A program made the translations under genes and the position numbers. DNA of 64,000 bases from RPQJ01 sp052035645 (GTDB lineage: Bacteria > Pseudomonadota > Gammaproteobacteria > Steroidobacterales > Steroidobacteraceae), in assembly GCA_052035645.1 (NCBI GenBank), contig JBPOHK010000025.1, positions 17,206-81,205 on the forward strand, in the 5' to 3' direction. This document shows positions 26,089 to 35,225 of this stretch, one piece after another. The number at the start of each line of letters is the position of its first letter. Positions within the stretch are counted from its first letter, which is position 1. The notes below the pieces were generated by a model. It was not told where the DNA came from, did no database searches, and saw nothing but the letters and a program-made list of their open reading frames with translations.

Positions 26089-28752
26089 TCAGACCGTCAC
26101 GGGGTTGGGCTTGGCCGGGTCGATCCCGAAGCGCTCCATGGCGCTCGTGACCGTCGCCATGTCGAGCTTGCCCTCGTCGGCGAGCGACTTGAGAGCCGCC
26201 AGCGCGATGTAGCGGCGGTCGACCTCGAAGAATCCGCGCAGCGCGGCCCGCGAATCGCTGCGCCCGTAGCCGTCGGTGCCGAGCACCTGGTAGCGGCCCG
26301 GGACCCACTGGCGGACCTGGTCCGGCACGATGCGCATGTAGTCGGTCGCGGCCACGAACGGCCCGGTGCGGCCCGCGAGGAGCTGCTGGACGTAAGGGCG
26401 GCGCGGCTTCTCCTGCGGGTGCAGCAGGTTCCAGCGCTCGGCATCCAGCGCCTCGCGCCGCAGCTCGGAAAAGCTGGTGACGCTGTACACGTCGGCCGGC
26501 ACCCCGTATTCCTTCTCGAGCACGGCCGCCGCCTCGATCACCTCGCGCAGGATCGTGCCCGAGCCGAACAGGTTGACGCGCACCTTGCCCTTGCCGCCCT
26601 CCTTCAGCAGGTACATCCCCTTGAGGATGCCCTCCTGCGCGCCCGCCGGCAGCGCCGGATGGGCGTAGTTCTCGTTCATGCAGGTGACGTAGTAGAAGAC
26701 GTTCTCCTGCTCCGCGTACATGCGGCGCAGGCCGTCCTGCACGATCACCGCGAGCTCGTACGCGTAGGCCGGATCGTAGGCCACGCAGTTCGGCACGGTC
26801 GTCGCGACGAGCTGGCTGTGGCCGTCCTGGTGCTGCAGGCCCTCGCCCGCCAGCGTGGTGCGGCCGGCGGTGCCGCCGATGAGGAAGCCGCGGCTCTGCA
26901 TGTCGCCGCCGGCCCAGATGAAGTCGCCGACGCGCTGGAAGCCGAACATCGAGTAGTAGATGTAGAACGGGATCATGCTCACGCCGTGGTTGGCGTAGGC
27001 CGTGCCCGCGGCGATCCAGCTGCACATCGCGCCGCCCTCGTTGATGCCCTCCTCGTGGATGTGGCCCTTCCGGTCCTCGCGGTAGTAGAGCAACTGGTCC
27101 GCGTCCTGCGGCGTGTACAGCTGGCCCATCGACGAGTAGATGCCGATCTGGCGGAACAGCCCCTCCAGGCCGAAGGTGCGCGCCTCGTCCGGCACGATCG
27201 GCACCACGCGCGGCCCGACCTGCCTGTCCTTCAGCAGCACGCCGAGCAGGCGCACCAGCGCCATGGTCGTGGAGAACTCGCGGTCGCCCGAGGACTCGAG
27301 CAGCGGCCCGAAGGCCTCGAGCGGCGGCACCTCGAGCGCGTCCGCCTTCGCGCGCCGCTGCGGCAGGTAGCCGCCGAGCGCCTTGCGGCGGGCCTGCAGG
27401 TACTTGATCTCCTCGCTGCCTTCGGCGGGCCGGTAATACGGCACGCTGCCGATGTCGTCGTCCGACACCGGGATGTGGAAGCGGTCGCGGAACTCCTTGA
27501 GCGCGTCGTCGTCCAGCTTCTTCTGCTGGTGCGTGATGTTGAGGCCCTCGCCCGCCTTGCCCATGCCGTAGCCCTTCACGGTCTTGGCGAGGATCACGGT
27601 GGGCTGGCCCTTGTGCTCCATCGCCGCGCGATAGGCGTTGAAGACCTTGAGCGGGTCGTGGCCGCCGCGGTTCAGCATCCAGATGTCGTCGTCCGAGAGG
27701 TTGGCGACCATCTCCTTCAGCTCGGGATACTTGCCGAAGAAGTGCTCGCGCGTGTACGCGCCGCCCTTGGCCTTGAAGTTCTGGTACTCGCCGTCGACGC
27801 ACTCCATCATCAGCCGGCGCAGCAGCCCCTTGTCGTCGCGCTGCAGCAGCGGGTCCCAGCGCGAGCCCCAGATCACCTTGATGACGTTCCAGCCGGCGCC
27901 GAGGAACGCGGCCTCGAGTTCCTGGATGATCTTGCCGTTGCCGCGCACGGGCCCGTCGAGGCGCTGCAGGTTGCAGTTGACGACGAACACGAGGTTGTCG
28001 AGCTTCTCGCGCACCGGCATGGTGATCGCGCCGAGCGACTCGGGCTCGTCCATCTCGCCGTCGCCGAGGAAGGCCCACACCTTGCGATCGCTGGCCGGCA
28101 CGAGTCCGCGGTGCTCGAGGTAGCGATTGAAGCGGGCCTGGTAGATCGCCATCAGCGGGCCGAGGCCCATCGACACCGGGGGGAACTGCCAGAAGCCCGG
28201 CATCAGCCAGGGGTGGGGATAGGAGGACAGCCCGCCGCCGCCGACTTCCTCGCGGAAACGGCGCAGGTGATCCTCGGTGAGGCGGCCCTCGAGGTAGGCG
28301 CGGGCGTAGATGCCGGGCGCAGAATGGCCCTGGATGAACACCATGTCGCCGGGATGCTGCTCGCCGGGCGCGCGCCAGAAGTGGTTGAAGCCCACCTCGT
28401 ACAGCGTGGCCGCCGAGGCGTAGCTGGCGATGTGGCCGCCGTACTCCGAGCTCTGGCGGTTGGCCTGCACGACCATCGCCATGGCGTTCCAGCGGATGTA
28501 GGCCTTGATGCGGCGCTCGAGCGCGCGGTCGCCCGGGTACTCCTGCTGCTGCGCGGTCGAGATCGTGTTGACGTAGGCGGTGTTCTGCTTGAACGGCAGG
28601 TAGGCGCCGGAGCGGCGCGCGTGGTCGATCAGCCGCTCGAGGAGGTAGTGGGCGCGCTCGGGGCCGTGCACCTTCAGGACCGAGTCGATCGACTCGAGCC
28701 ACTCGCGGGTCTCGCCCGGGTCGGCATCTTCGGTCTTCGACACTTCGAACAT
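26089..28752 (-). CDS. aceE: Pyruvate dehydrogenase E1, homodimeric type
   Basis: It decarboxylates pyruvate with thiamine diphosphate and acetylates E2. The 887-residue length equals that of E. coli AceE. The TPP/Mg site GDGEMDEPES...NCNLQRLDGP is clear, as are HSAPGIYARA and the regulatory-loop segment AEGLNITHQQKK-like (GEGLNITHQQKKL). It is the first gene of aceE-aceF-lpdA-sulfotransferase, transcribed leftward from a 121-nt spacer shared with a divergent aminopeptidase gene. Confidence 0.98.
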   Translation of the reverse strand: MFEVSKTEDADPGETREWLESIDSVLKVHGPERAHYLLERLIDHARRSGAYLPFKQNTAYVNTISTAQQQEYPGDRALERRIKAYIRWNAMAMVVQANRQSSEYGGHIASYASAATLYEVGFNHFWRAPGEQHPGDMVFIQGHSAPGIYARAYLEGRLTEDHLRRFREEVGGGGLSSYPHPWLMPGFWQFPPVSMGLGPLMAIYQARFNRYLEHRGLVPASDRKVWAFLGDGEMDEPESLGAITMPVREKLDNLVFVVNCNLQRLDGPVRGNGKIIQELEAAFLGAGWNVIKVIWGSRWDPLLQRDDKGLLRRLMMECVDGEYQNFKAKGGAYTREHFFGKYPELKEMVANLSDDDIWMLNRGGHDPLKVFNAYRAAMEHKGQPTVILAKTVKGYGMGKAGEGLNITHQQKKLDDDALKEFRDRFHIPVSDDDIGSVPYYRPAEGSEEIKYLQARRKALGGYLPQRRAKADALEVPPLEAFGPLLESSGDREFSTTMALVRLLGVLLKDRQVGPRVVPIVPDEARTFGLEGLFRQIGIYSSMGQLYTPQDADQLLYYREDRKGHIHEEGINEGGAMCSWIAAGTAYANHGVSMIPFYIYYSMFGFQRVGDFIWAGGDMQSRGFLIGGTAGRTTLAGEGLQHQDGHSQLVATTVPNCVAYDPAYAYELAVIVQDGLRRMYAEQENVFYYVTCMNENYAHPALPAGAQEGILKGMYLLKEGGKGKVRVNLFGSGTILREVIEAAAVLEKEYGVPADVYSVTSFSELRREALDAERWNLLHPQEKPRRPYVQQLLAGRTGPFVAATDYMRIVPDQVRQWVPGRYQVLGTDGYGRSDSRAALRGFFEVDRRYIALAALKSLADEGKLDMATVTSAMERFGIDPAKPNPVTV

Positions 28753-28833
28753 TCGCTTACTCCCGACCTGCCTGATAGCATGCCGCCGCGCCGGGCGCGC
28801 ACCCGCGGGACGCGCGGCGAAAAGGGCCCGGCA

Positions 28834-28862
28834 ATGATCGTTTCATGCCCGCACAGGGTCAA
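28834..28862 (-). promoter_or_regulatory. Candidate sigma-70 promoter for the PDH operon
   Basis: On the minus strand TTGACC (28862-28857) is followed after 17 bp by GATCAT (28839-28834), about 80 nt before the aceE start. The -35 is good and the -10 is poor. No PdhR-like operator was recognised. Confidence 0.35.
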
Positions 28863-28873
28863 GGCAATACTCC

Positions 28874-30394
28874 GTGAAATTCCTCCCACCTGAAGCGCCC
28901 ATCGAGGTCGTGGCCCGCGATTCGGCCGCGAGCGAGGCCGCGCTGGCACGCGCCGACGCCGCCGTCTTCCTGCTCGAGCGCCCGGCCACCGAGGCGGCCC
29001 TGCGGCGCCTGCCGCACGCACCCTTGTGGAGCGCCCTGCACCGCGCGCAGCGGGCGTCGGATCCGCACGGCTGCCTGGTCGCGCGTGTCCCGAACGCGCG
29101 CCACACGCTGGTGGCGGTCGGCTTCGTCGAGCCCCGCGCGAGCGCGTTCCAGCGGCTCGAGCTCGCGGCGAAGCTCGTGCGCGAGGTGCTGAAGCCGGGC
29201 GTGAAGCGGCTGCAGCTGCACGCGCCGGATTTCGCCGGCGCGCGCCGCACGCACGCGCTCGAGGCGCTCCTGAGCGCGGCACTGGCCGCCGCGGCGCCGA
29301 TGCCGGAGCGCAAGTCGAAGCGTACGGCCGCCTGCGAGCTCGCGCGCATCGACCTCGCCTCGCGCGCGGACGCGGCCTACGACCGGGCCGTGGCGGTCGC
29401 CGCGGGCAATCACCTCGCCCGCTGGCTCACGACCCTGCCGCCCAACGTGCTCGACTGCGTCGCGTACCGGCGCACCCTGCAGCAGCTCGCGCGGCGCGAG
29501 GGCTGGACGTTCCGCTTCTACGACGTCGCGGCCCTGAAGCGTCTCGGCGCCGGTGCGTTCCTCGCGGTCGCGCAGGCCAACCCGCATCGCGGCGCGGGCA
29601 TCGTCCGCCTCACGTACCGGCCGCGCGGGCGCGCGCGCCAGCGCCTCGCGCTGGTGGGCAAGGGCATCTGCTTCGACACGGGCGGCGTCAATCTCAAGCC
29701 CCACCGCAGCATGTACAGCATGCACGGCGACATGCAGGGCAGCGCCGTCGCGGTGGGCACGCTGCTCTCGCTCGCCCGCCAGCGGGCGCCGTACGCGATC
29801 GACTGCTGGCTCGCGTTGACCGAGAACCAGATCGGGCCGCAGTCCTACCGGCCGCACGACGTGGTCACGGCGCTCGACGGCACGACCATCCAGGTCGTGC
29901 ACAGCGACGCCGAGGGACGCATGGTGCTCGCGGACACGCTGGCGCTCGCCTCGCGCGAGCGGCCGCAGTTCATGGTGGACTTCGCCACGCTCACCGGCGC
30001 CTGCGTGGCCGCGCTCACCGAGCGCTACAGCGGCGCATTCACCAACCGCGACGCGCTGCAGGGCTGGCTGCAGGCCACCGGCCGCGAGTGCGGCGAGCGC
30101 GTGTGGTGCTTCCCGCTCGATCCGGACTTCGACGCCGACCTCGAGAGCCCGCTGGCGGACGTCATGCAGTGCACGCTCGACAACAAGGGCGACCACATCC
30201 TCGCGGCGCGCTTCCTCGGCCGGTTCGTGGCCCCCGACGTGCCCTGGGTGCACATCGACCTGGCGTCCTCGGAGCGCAAGGGCGGCCTCGCGCACGTCCC
30301 CACCGAGTTCACGGGCTTCGGAGTACGCTATGCCTGCCACCTGCTCGGCGACCCCGACGCGCTGGCGACCCGACTGACGCGAGCCGCCCCTTGA
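28874..30394 (+). CDS. Leucyl aminopeptidase family (M17) protein
   Basis: This 506-residue two-metal aminopeptidase is probably cytosolic and hexameric. Metal and catalytic residues of the M17 family are present: VGKGICFDTGGVNLKP (Lys, Asp, Lys), MHGDMQGSA (Asp), and HSDAEGRMVLAD (Asp, Glu, Arg), where the family usually has NTDAEGR. It resembles the divergent leucyl-aminopeptidase-like branch rather than PepA itself, so no symbol is given. The GTG start at 28874 has no strong Shine-Dalgarno. The stop overlaps the pyrC start by TTGA. Confidence 0.9.
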   Translation: MKFLPPEAPIEVVARDSAASEAALARADAAVFLLERPATEAALRRLPHAPLWSALHRAQRASDPHGCLVARVPNARHTLVAVGFVEPRASAFQRLELAAKLVREVLKPGVKRLQLHAPDFAGARRTHALEALLSAALAAAAPMPERKSKRTAACELARIDLASRADAAYDRAVAVAAGNHLARWLTTLPPNVLDCVAYRRTLQQLARREGWTFRFYDVAALKRLGAGAFLAVAQANPHRGAGIVRLTYRPRGRARQRLALVGKGICFDTGGVNLKPHRSMYSMHGDMQGSAVAVGTLLSLARQRAPYAIDCWLALTENQIGPQSYRPHDVVTALDGTTIQVVHSDAEGRMVLADTLALASRERPQFMVDFATLTGACVAALTERYSGAFTNRDALQGWLQATGRECGERVWCFPLDPDFDADLESPLADVMQCTLDNKGDHILAARFLGRFVAPDVPWVHIDLASSERKGGLAHVPTEFTGFGVRYACHLLGDPDALATRLTRAAP

Positions 30395-31428
30395 CCCAGA
30401 CCCTGAGCATCCTGCGCCCCGACGACTGGCACCTGCACCTGCGAGACGGCGCGCACATGGCCGCCGTGCTGCCCTACACGGCGCGCTGCTTCGCGCGGGC
30501 GCTGGTCATGCCGAACCTGCGGCCGCCGATGACCACGACGGCGGCGCTCGGCGAGTACCGGGCCCGGATCCTGGCGGCGCTCCCGGCCGGCGCCGCGTTC
30601 GAGCCGCTGATGACGCTCTACCTGACGGACCGCACCTCGCCCGAGGAGATCCGGCGGGCGCGCGACAGCGGCTTCGTGGTCGGCGCCAAGCTCTACCCGG
30701 CCGGCGCGACCACGAATTCCGATTCCGGCGTGACCTCGATCGAGCACCTCTGGCCGGCGCTCGATGCGATGGCGGAGAGCGGACTGGTGCTGCAGGTGCA
30801 CGGCGAGGTCACCGACGCGTCCATCGACGTGTTCGACCGCGAGCAGGCCTTCATCGAGCAGGTGCTGGGCCGGGTGGTCGAGCGGGTCCCGCGCCTGAAG
30901 GTGGTGTTCGAGCACGTCACGACCCGCGAAGCGGTGGCGTTCGTGCGTGGCGCGCGCGCCGGCGTGGCGGCCACGATCACCCCGCAGCACCTGCTGCACA
31001 ACCGCAACGCGATCTTCGAGGGCGGCATCCGCCCGCACCTCTACTGCCTGCCCGTGCTCAAGCGCGAGCGCGATCGCATCGCCCTGCTCGAGGCCGCGAC
31101 CGGCGACGACCCGCGCTTCTTCCTCGGCACGGACAGCGCGCCGCACGCCGTGCACACCAAGGAGGCGCCGTGCGGCTGCGCCGGCATCTTCTCCGCGCCG
31201 GCGGCGATCGAACTGTACGCCGAGGCCTTCGAGCAGGACGGGCGTCTCGATCGGCTGCAGGCCTTCGCCTCGGAGCGCGGCGCGGATTTCTACGGTCGCC
31301 CGCGCAACCGCGACACGCTCACGCTCCGGCGCGAACGCTGGACGGTGCCTGAGCGGCTGCCGTTCGGCGGCGACCAGATCGTGCCGATGCGCGCCGGCAC
31401 CTCGCTCGAATGGCGGGTGGCGGCATGA
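30391..31428 (+). CDS. pyrC: Dihydroorotase
   Basis: It converts carbamoyl aspartate to dihydroorotate in pyrimidine synthesis. The 345-residue protein matches the class II, E. coli PyrC type (348 residues). The metal-binding HLHLRDG is near the N terminus, VGAKLYPAGATTNSDSG contains the carboxylated Lys, and FEHVTTREAV and LGTDSAPH supply further ligands. The start is TTG at 30391, overlapping the aminopeptidase stop. It lies close to the N terminus expected from the family and no ATG is available before the first motif. The stop overlaps the rnt ATG. Confidence 0.96.
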   Translation: MTQTLSILRPDDWHLHLRDGAHMAAVLPYTARCFARALVMPNLRPPMTTTAALGEYRARILAALPAGAAFEPLMTLYLTDRTSPEEIRRARDSGFVVGAKLYPAGATTNSDSGVTSIEHLWPALDAMAESGLVLQVHGEVTDASIDVFDREQAFIEQVLGRVVERVPRLKVVFEHVTTREAVAFVRGARAGVAATITPQHLLHNRNAIFEGGIRPHLYCLPVLKRERDRIALLEAATGDDPRFFLGTDSAPHAVHTKEAPCGCAGIFSAPAAIELYAEAFEQDGRLDRLQAFASERGADFYGRPRNRDTLTLRRERWTVPERLPFGGDQIVPMRAGTSLEWRVAA

Positions 31429-32117
31429 ACGGCATGCCCGACGCCTATCGCATGTCCGGCCGCTTCCGCGGCTTCCTGCCGGTGGCGGTCGACGTCGAGA
31501 CCGGCGGCTTCAACGCGTCGACCGACGCACTGCTCGAGATCGCGGCGGTGGTGATCGAGATGTCGCCGATGGGGCAGCTGCGCCCCGGCGCGAGCTTCCG
31601 CTACCACGTGCAGCCGTTCCACGGCTCGCGGATCGACCCGGCCTCGCTCGCGGTGAACGGCATCGACCCGCACCACCCGCTGCGGCCGGCCATGCCCGAG
31701 AAGGAAGCGCTGACGCAGCTGTTCCGCGAGATCCGCAAGGCCGTGCGCGACGCCGAGTGCACGCGCGCGGTCCTGCTCGGGCACAACGCCTCGTTCGACC
31801 TGGGTTTCCTGAACGCCGCGGTGGCGCGCACCGACATCAAGCGCAATCCGTTCCACCCGTTCTCGAGCTTCGACACCGCGACGCTCGGCGGCGTGGCCTA
31901 CGGCCAGACGGTGCTGGCCCGGGCCGTGACGGCGGCGGGCCTGGCCTGGGATACCGCGGCCGCGCATTCCGCGATCTACGACGCGGAGCGCACCGCGTCG
32001 CTGTTCTGCACCATCTGCAACCGCTTCCAGCCGATGTACGAGGAAGCGCTCGAACGCGCGCCCGGCCTCGCCGAGCCCGACGCGTCGCAGGAGCGGATCG
32101 CCGACGACGAGACCTAG
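31425..32117 (+). CDS. rnt: Ribonuclease T
   Basis: This DEDDh 3'-5' exoribonuclease trims tRNA and other small RNA ends and works as a dimer. The 230-residue protein shows VDVETGG (Asp, Glu), GHNASFDLGF (Asp) and HSAIYDAERT (His, Asp), the full DEDDh set. ATG at 31425 overlaps the pyrC stop by ATGA. Its TAG stop lies within the 4-nt overlap with the convergent glutaredoxin gene. Confidence 0.95.
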   Translation: MNGMPDAYRMSGRFRGFLPVAVDVETGGFNASTDALLEIAAVVIEMSPMGQLRPGASFRYHVQPFHGSRIDPASLAVNGIDPHHPLRPAMPEKEALTQLFREIRKAVRDAECTRAVLLGHNASFDLGFLNAAVARTDIKRNPFHPFSSFDTATLGGVAYGQTVLARAVTAAGLAWDTAAAHSAIYDAERTASLFCTICNRFQPMYEEALERAPGLAEPDASQERIADDET

Positions 32118-32434
32118 GCCGTCGCGCCGGCCTCGGTGAGCATCTGCTGCAGCTCGCCCTTCTGGTACATCTCGGTGAGGATGTCGGCGCCGCCGAGCAA
32201 CTCGCCCTTGACGTACAGCTGCGGGTAGGTCGGCCAGTTCGAATGGCGCTTCAGCGCCTCGCGCAGCTCCGGGTCCTCGAAGATGTTCACGTAGGCGAAC
32301 TTCGCGCCGCAGGCCTCGAGCGTGCGCACCGCGGACGCCGAGAACCCGCACTGCGGGAAGTCCGGCGTGCCCTTCATGTACAGGATCACCGGGTTGGATT
32401 CGAGCTGCTGGCGGATGCGTTGCGTGACGTCCAT
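32114..32434 (-). CDS. grxD: Monothiol glutaredoxin (Grx4/GrxD type)
   Basis: The 106-residue CGFS glutaredoxin binds a glutathione-ligated [2Fe-2S] cluster in a dimer and delivers it to Fe-S proteins. The active site is FPQCGFSASAV, with the cis-Pro segment WPTYPQLYVKGE and the GGADILTEMY glutathione-binding region. The length is typical. It is convergent with rnt, overlapping by 4 nt (ctag), and is followed on the same strand by nothing before rnt. Confidence 0.96.
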   Translation of the reverse strand: MDVTQRIRQQLESNPVILYMKGTPDFPQCGFSASAVRTLEACGAKFAYVNIFEDPELREALKRHSNWPTYPQLYVKGELLGGADILTEMYQKGELQQMLTEAGATA

Positions 32435-32489
32435 CGTGTTACCCCTGGCCAGGCTCTGGCCGGTCGGAGATCGGTCGGGAGGGCGCGCC

Positions 32490-32690
32490 TCAGCCCGCGA
32501 GGGGCGCGGCGTGGCCCTGATCCGCGAGACGCAGCCGTTCGAGGCGGGCGACGACGGCCCACTGCTCCGCCGCGCTCATCCGCCCCCAGCGCGCGATCTC
32601 GTCGACCGTGCGCCGGCACCCGACACACACCCGGTGGGCGTCGAGCACGCAGATGTTCAGGCAGGGCGAAGTGGGTCCGGCGTCGGTCAT
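32490..32690 (-). CDS. DUF1289 small Cys-rich protein
   Basis: The 66-residue protein has the DUF1289 pattern SPCLNICVLD...VCVGCRRTVDEIARW, with four Cys that probably bind Fe-S or Zn. ATG at 32690 is chosen because the family starts just before SPC and agagg lies upstream. It is followed 55 nt downstream on the same strand by the glutaredoxin gene, so the two may be co-transcribed. Function is unknown. Confidence 0.85.
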   Translation of the reverse strand: MTDAGPTSPCLNICVLDAHRVCVGCRRTVDEIARWGRMSAAEQWAVVARLERLRLADQGHAAPLAG

Positions 32691-32717
32691 GCAGCCTCTT
32701 GCGGCGCTCGCGGGGCG

Positions 32718-32746
32718 TTGAATTATGGGGTGGCGTCGCCTATTCT
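32718..32746 (+). promoter_or_regulatory. Candidate sigma-70 promoter for the PuuD-like gene
   Basis: TTGAAT (32718-32723) and TATTCT (32741-32746) are separated by 17 bp and lie about 78 nt before the start codon at 32824. The leader between is relatively AT-rich. Confidence 0.45.
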
Positions 32747-32823
32747 TCAAACTCTTTACTCAGTCCGGGAAATTTTCCAAGCCCCGGATTCAAAAAGAGT
32801 TTTTCAACGGGAGGAACGCCGGG

Positions 32824-33426
32824 ATGAATCCACTCGACTCGGTTCGCGGCGCCATTGCGGCCGGTTTCACGCTGGCCATCGTACTCACCCTGCTGATCGC
32901 ACCCAACGCCTTCCACGAACTCGGACTGGCGCGCTGGTTCCACATCCTGTCGGGGATCACCTGGATCGGGCTGCTGTATTACTTCAACGTGGTGCAGGTG
33001 CCCGGCCTCGCGGCGGCCGCCGGCGACAAGGGCGGCCCCGGCGGCGCGGGCATCAGCAAGTACATCGCGCCCCGGGCGCTGCTGTGGTTCCGCTGGGCGG
33101 CGGTCGCCACGTGGCTGACCGGCGCGTGGTACCTCGCCCGCTCCGGCAACCTCGCCGGGGCATTCACGCTCGGCACGGGCAGCGACCCGTTCAACTACTA
33201 CCAGCTCATCATCGGCATCGGCGCCTGGCTCGGCACGATCATGCTGTTCAACGTCTGGGCGCTGATCTGGCCGAACCAGAAGAAGGTGCTCGGGCTGGTG
33301 GCCGCCACCGACGACGAGAAGGCCCGGGCCCGGCGGATCGCGCTGCTCGCCTCGCGCGCGAACTTCGTGCTGTCGATCCCGATGCTCATGTGCATGGGCT
33401 CCGCGGCGCACGGCCTGCCGTTCTGA
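32824..33426 (+). CDS. PuuD-like (urate oxidase N-terminal domain) membrane protein
   Basis: This 200-residue integral membrane protein has about five helices. RWFHILSGITWIGLLYYFNVVQ is typical of the membrane domain of PuuD-type proteins, and the C terminus holds RANFVLSIPMLMCMGSAAHG. Only the membrane domain is present, without the cytochrome c domain of true urate hydroxylase PuuD, so a urate function is doubtful. ATG at 32824 has gggagg upstream; an in-frame start at 32725 would fall in the promoter region. A strong terminator follows, so it is monocistronic. Confidence 0.75.
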   Translation: MNPLDSVRGAIAAGFTLAIVLTLLIAPNAFHELGLARWFHILSGITWIGLLYYFNVVQVPGLAAAAGDKGGPGGAGISKYIAPRALLWFRWAAVATWLTGAWYLARSGNLAGAFTLGTGSDPFNYYQLIIGIGAWLGTIMLFNVWALIWPNQKKVLGLVAATDDEKARARRIALLASRANFVLSIPMLMCMGSAAHGLPF

Positions 33427-33451
33427 CGCGCGGCGCCGCCCATCTGCGGGA

Positions 33452-33482
33452 GGAAACCCGGCTTCGGCCGGGTTTCCTTTTT
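33452..33482 (+). terminator. Rho-independent terminator after the PuuD-like gene
   Basis: A perfect 11-bp stem GGAAACCCGGC/GCCGGGTTTCC with a TTCG tetraloop is followed by five T. It ends 35 nt before nadC and 26 nt after the PuuD-like stop. Confidence 0.95.
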
Positions 33483-33517
33483 CGGGCCCCGACGCGCGGC
33501 GGTATCATGCGCGGACC

Positions 33518-34405
33518 ATGCAGACGCCCCCCGCCGACCTCGCCGCCACCGTCGCGGCCGCCCTCGCCGAGGACATCGGCAGCGGCGATCTCACCGCCGC
33601 CCTGATCCCCGCCGACCGCCAGGGTCGAGCCCGCATCATCACGCGCGAAGCGGCGGTATTCGCGGGGCGGCCGTACGTGGACGAGGTGTTCCGGCAGGTC
33701 GACCCGCGCGTGCGCGTCGAGTGGCACACCGACGACGGCGAGTCCGTCGCACCGGACCAGCTGCTGTACCGGCTGGCCGGCCCGGCGCGCCCGCTGCTGA
33801 CCGGCGAGCGCACCGCGCTCAACTTCGTGCAGGCGCTGTCCGGCACGGCGACGGCGACCCGGCGCTACGCCGAGGCGATCGCCGGCCTGCCCTGCCGCAT
33901 CCTCGACACGCGCAAGACGCTGCCGGGGCTGCGCAACGCGCAGAAATACGCGGTGCGCTGCGGCGGCGGCACCAACCATCGCATCGGCCTCTACGACGGC
34001 ATCCTGGTCAAGGAGAACCACATCGTCGCGGCCGGCTCGATCGGCGCGGCCGTGGCGGCGGCGAAGGCGTCCGGGACGCGCGTGCCGGTCGAGGTGGAGG
34101 TCGAGACGCTGGACGAGTTGCGCCAGGCGCTCGCTGCCGGCGCGGACATGGCGCTGCTCGACGAGTTCAGCCTCGACGACCTGCGCGCCGCCGTCGCACT
34201 CAACCGCTCGCACCCGAACGGCCCGATGAAGCTCGAGGCCTCGGGCGGCATCACGCTGGAGTCCCTGCGGGCGATCGCCGAGACCGGCGTCGACTTCATC
34301 TCGGTCGGCTCCCTCACCAAGCACGTGCGGGCCGTCGACCTCTCGATGCGCTTCGAGTTCGCTGACCAGGGCCGGCCAGAAGCGGACTCTGCCGGTGGCG
34401 TTTGA
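33518..34405 (+). CDS. nadC: Nicotinate-nucleotide pyrophosphorylase (quinolinate phosphoribosyltransferase)
   Basis: It makes nicotinate mononucleotide from quinolinate and PRPP in de novo NAD synthesis. The 295-residue protein shows EDIGSGDLT, RTALNFVQALSGTAT, DTRKTLPGLR, GGGTNHRIGLYDGILVKENH, and EASGGITLESL with FISVGSLT near the end. It is preceded by a terminator and followed by a small secreted-protein gene after 87 nt. The tail after RFEF is slightly longer than usual. Confidence 0.97.
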   Translation: MQTPPADLAATVAAALAEDIGSGDLTAALIPADRQGRARIITREAAVFAGRPYVDEVFRQVDPRVRVEWHTDDGESVAPDQLLYRLAGPARPLLTGERTALNFVQALSGTATATRRYAEAIAGLPCRILDTRKTLPGLRNAQKYAVRCGGGTNHRIGLYDGILVKENHIVAAGSIGAAVAAAKASGTRVPVEVEVETLDELRQALAAGADMALLDEFSLDDLRAAVALNRSHPNGPMKLEASGGITLESLRAIAETGVDFISVGSLTKHVRAVDLSMRFEFADQGRPEADSAGGV

Positions 34406-34492
34406 ATTTCGGCCTGAATTGATGATTTCGGAACTGGAAGGCCCGTGGCCGGCCCGAGTACGAACATGCGATCCGGGCCGTCCGGGGAGATC

Positions 34493-35002
34493 ATGAAGTC
34501 ATTCCGCGCACTCCTGGCACTGACAGCATTCTTTGCAGGTGGCCTGGCCGCCGAACCCGACGATCCGCTCGCAAGCGCCATGCGCGATGCTCAGCGGCTT
34601 GTGGAATGCATGAAGGCATTTGATCCGGAGTGTACCGCCGCCCTGACGTACACGAAGTTCGCGGAAGACAGGGGAATGCCGCGCGAGCAAATGGTGCAGG
34701 CGGTGACCGACCTGCATGGCAAGCTCAAGTCCGTCGGCGCGAAGTACACGCTCTTTGACTTGTCCACGCCGACCGGTCCGTACTCTGGCGACGGTCGAGA
34801 GTACGTCTTTGTGCCGTATTCACAGATTCTGGAGGCCGGTCAGCGCCAAGGTCGGGTTCGTGCTTTCTTGATCGGCGTGTCAGTGGACGGCGGAAGATCG
34901 TGGCAATTCGTCGATGGCCTCGCGGCTACGCCAGCTGCGATCAAGGCGGTCATGCCGAGTTATGCGGGGCAGCCCCTGCCGCCGGTCGGCCCGCTCGAGT
35001 GA
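34493..35002 (+). CDS. Hypothetical secreted protein
   Basis: The 169-residue protein has a signal peptide (KSFRALLALTAFFAGGLAA). The mature domain contains CMKAFDPECTAALTY, with two Cys that may form a disulfide, and SVDGGRSWQFVDG near the end. This resembles small periplasmic proteins of unknown function with a cystatin/NTF2-like fold. No family is recognised with confidence. ATG at 34493 has ggggaga upstream. The GC is a little lower than the neighbours. The 223 nt after it, to the GGDEF-EAL gene, hold nothing recognisable. Confidence 0.7.
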   Translation: MKSFRALLALTAFFAGGLAAEPDDPLASAMRDAQRLVECMKAFDPECTAALTYTKFAEDRGMPREQMVQAVTDLHGKLKSVGAKYTLFDLSTPTGPYSGDGREYVFVPYSQILEAGQRQGRVRAFLIGVSVDGGRSWQFVDGLAATPAAIKAVMPSYAGQPLPPVGPLE

Positions 35003-35225
35003 CCTGCGCCGTCGACGTCGGCAATGACGCCGGTCACCACGGTCGGCGCGAGTACGCCTAACGCTCCTCCCAACAATCATCTGGGGCTCTTCCGCTGCAT
35101 GATTCCGCGCCAGGTCTCGCGGCTCAGGGTCTCTTCGCGGATCAGTTCGGCAGCTGCTGGACGGATGACCGCAGGCTCCGCCGAAGAGGCCGGTCGAGAG
35201 GATGCCCGGGCGACGCGCAGCCGGC

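Noticed and set aside
22681..28893. Very long plus-strand open frames opposite lpdA, aceF and aceE
   Set aside because: Composition is low-complexity and Arg/His-rich with no motif. The minus strand encodes complete PDH subunits of standard length.
32824..33426. True urate hydroxylase PuuD
   Set aside because: The cytochrome c domain is missing and no purine-catabolism genes are nearby, so only the membrane-domain similarity is claimed.
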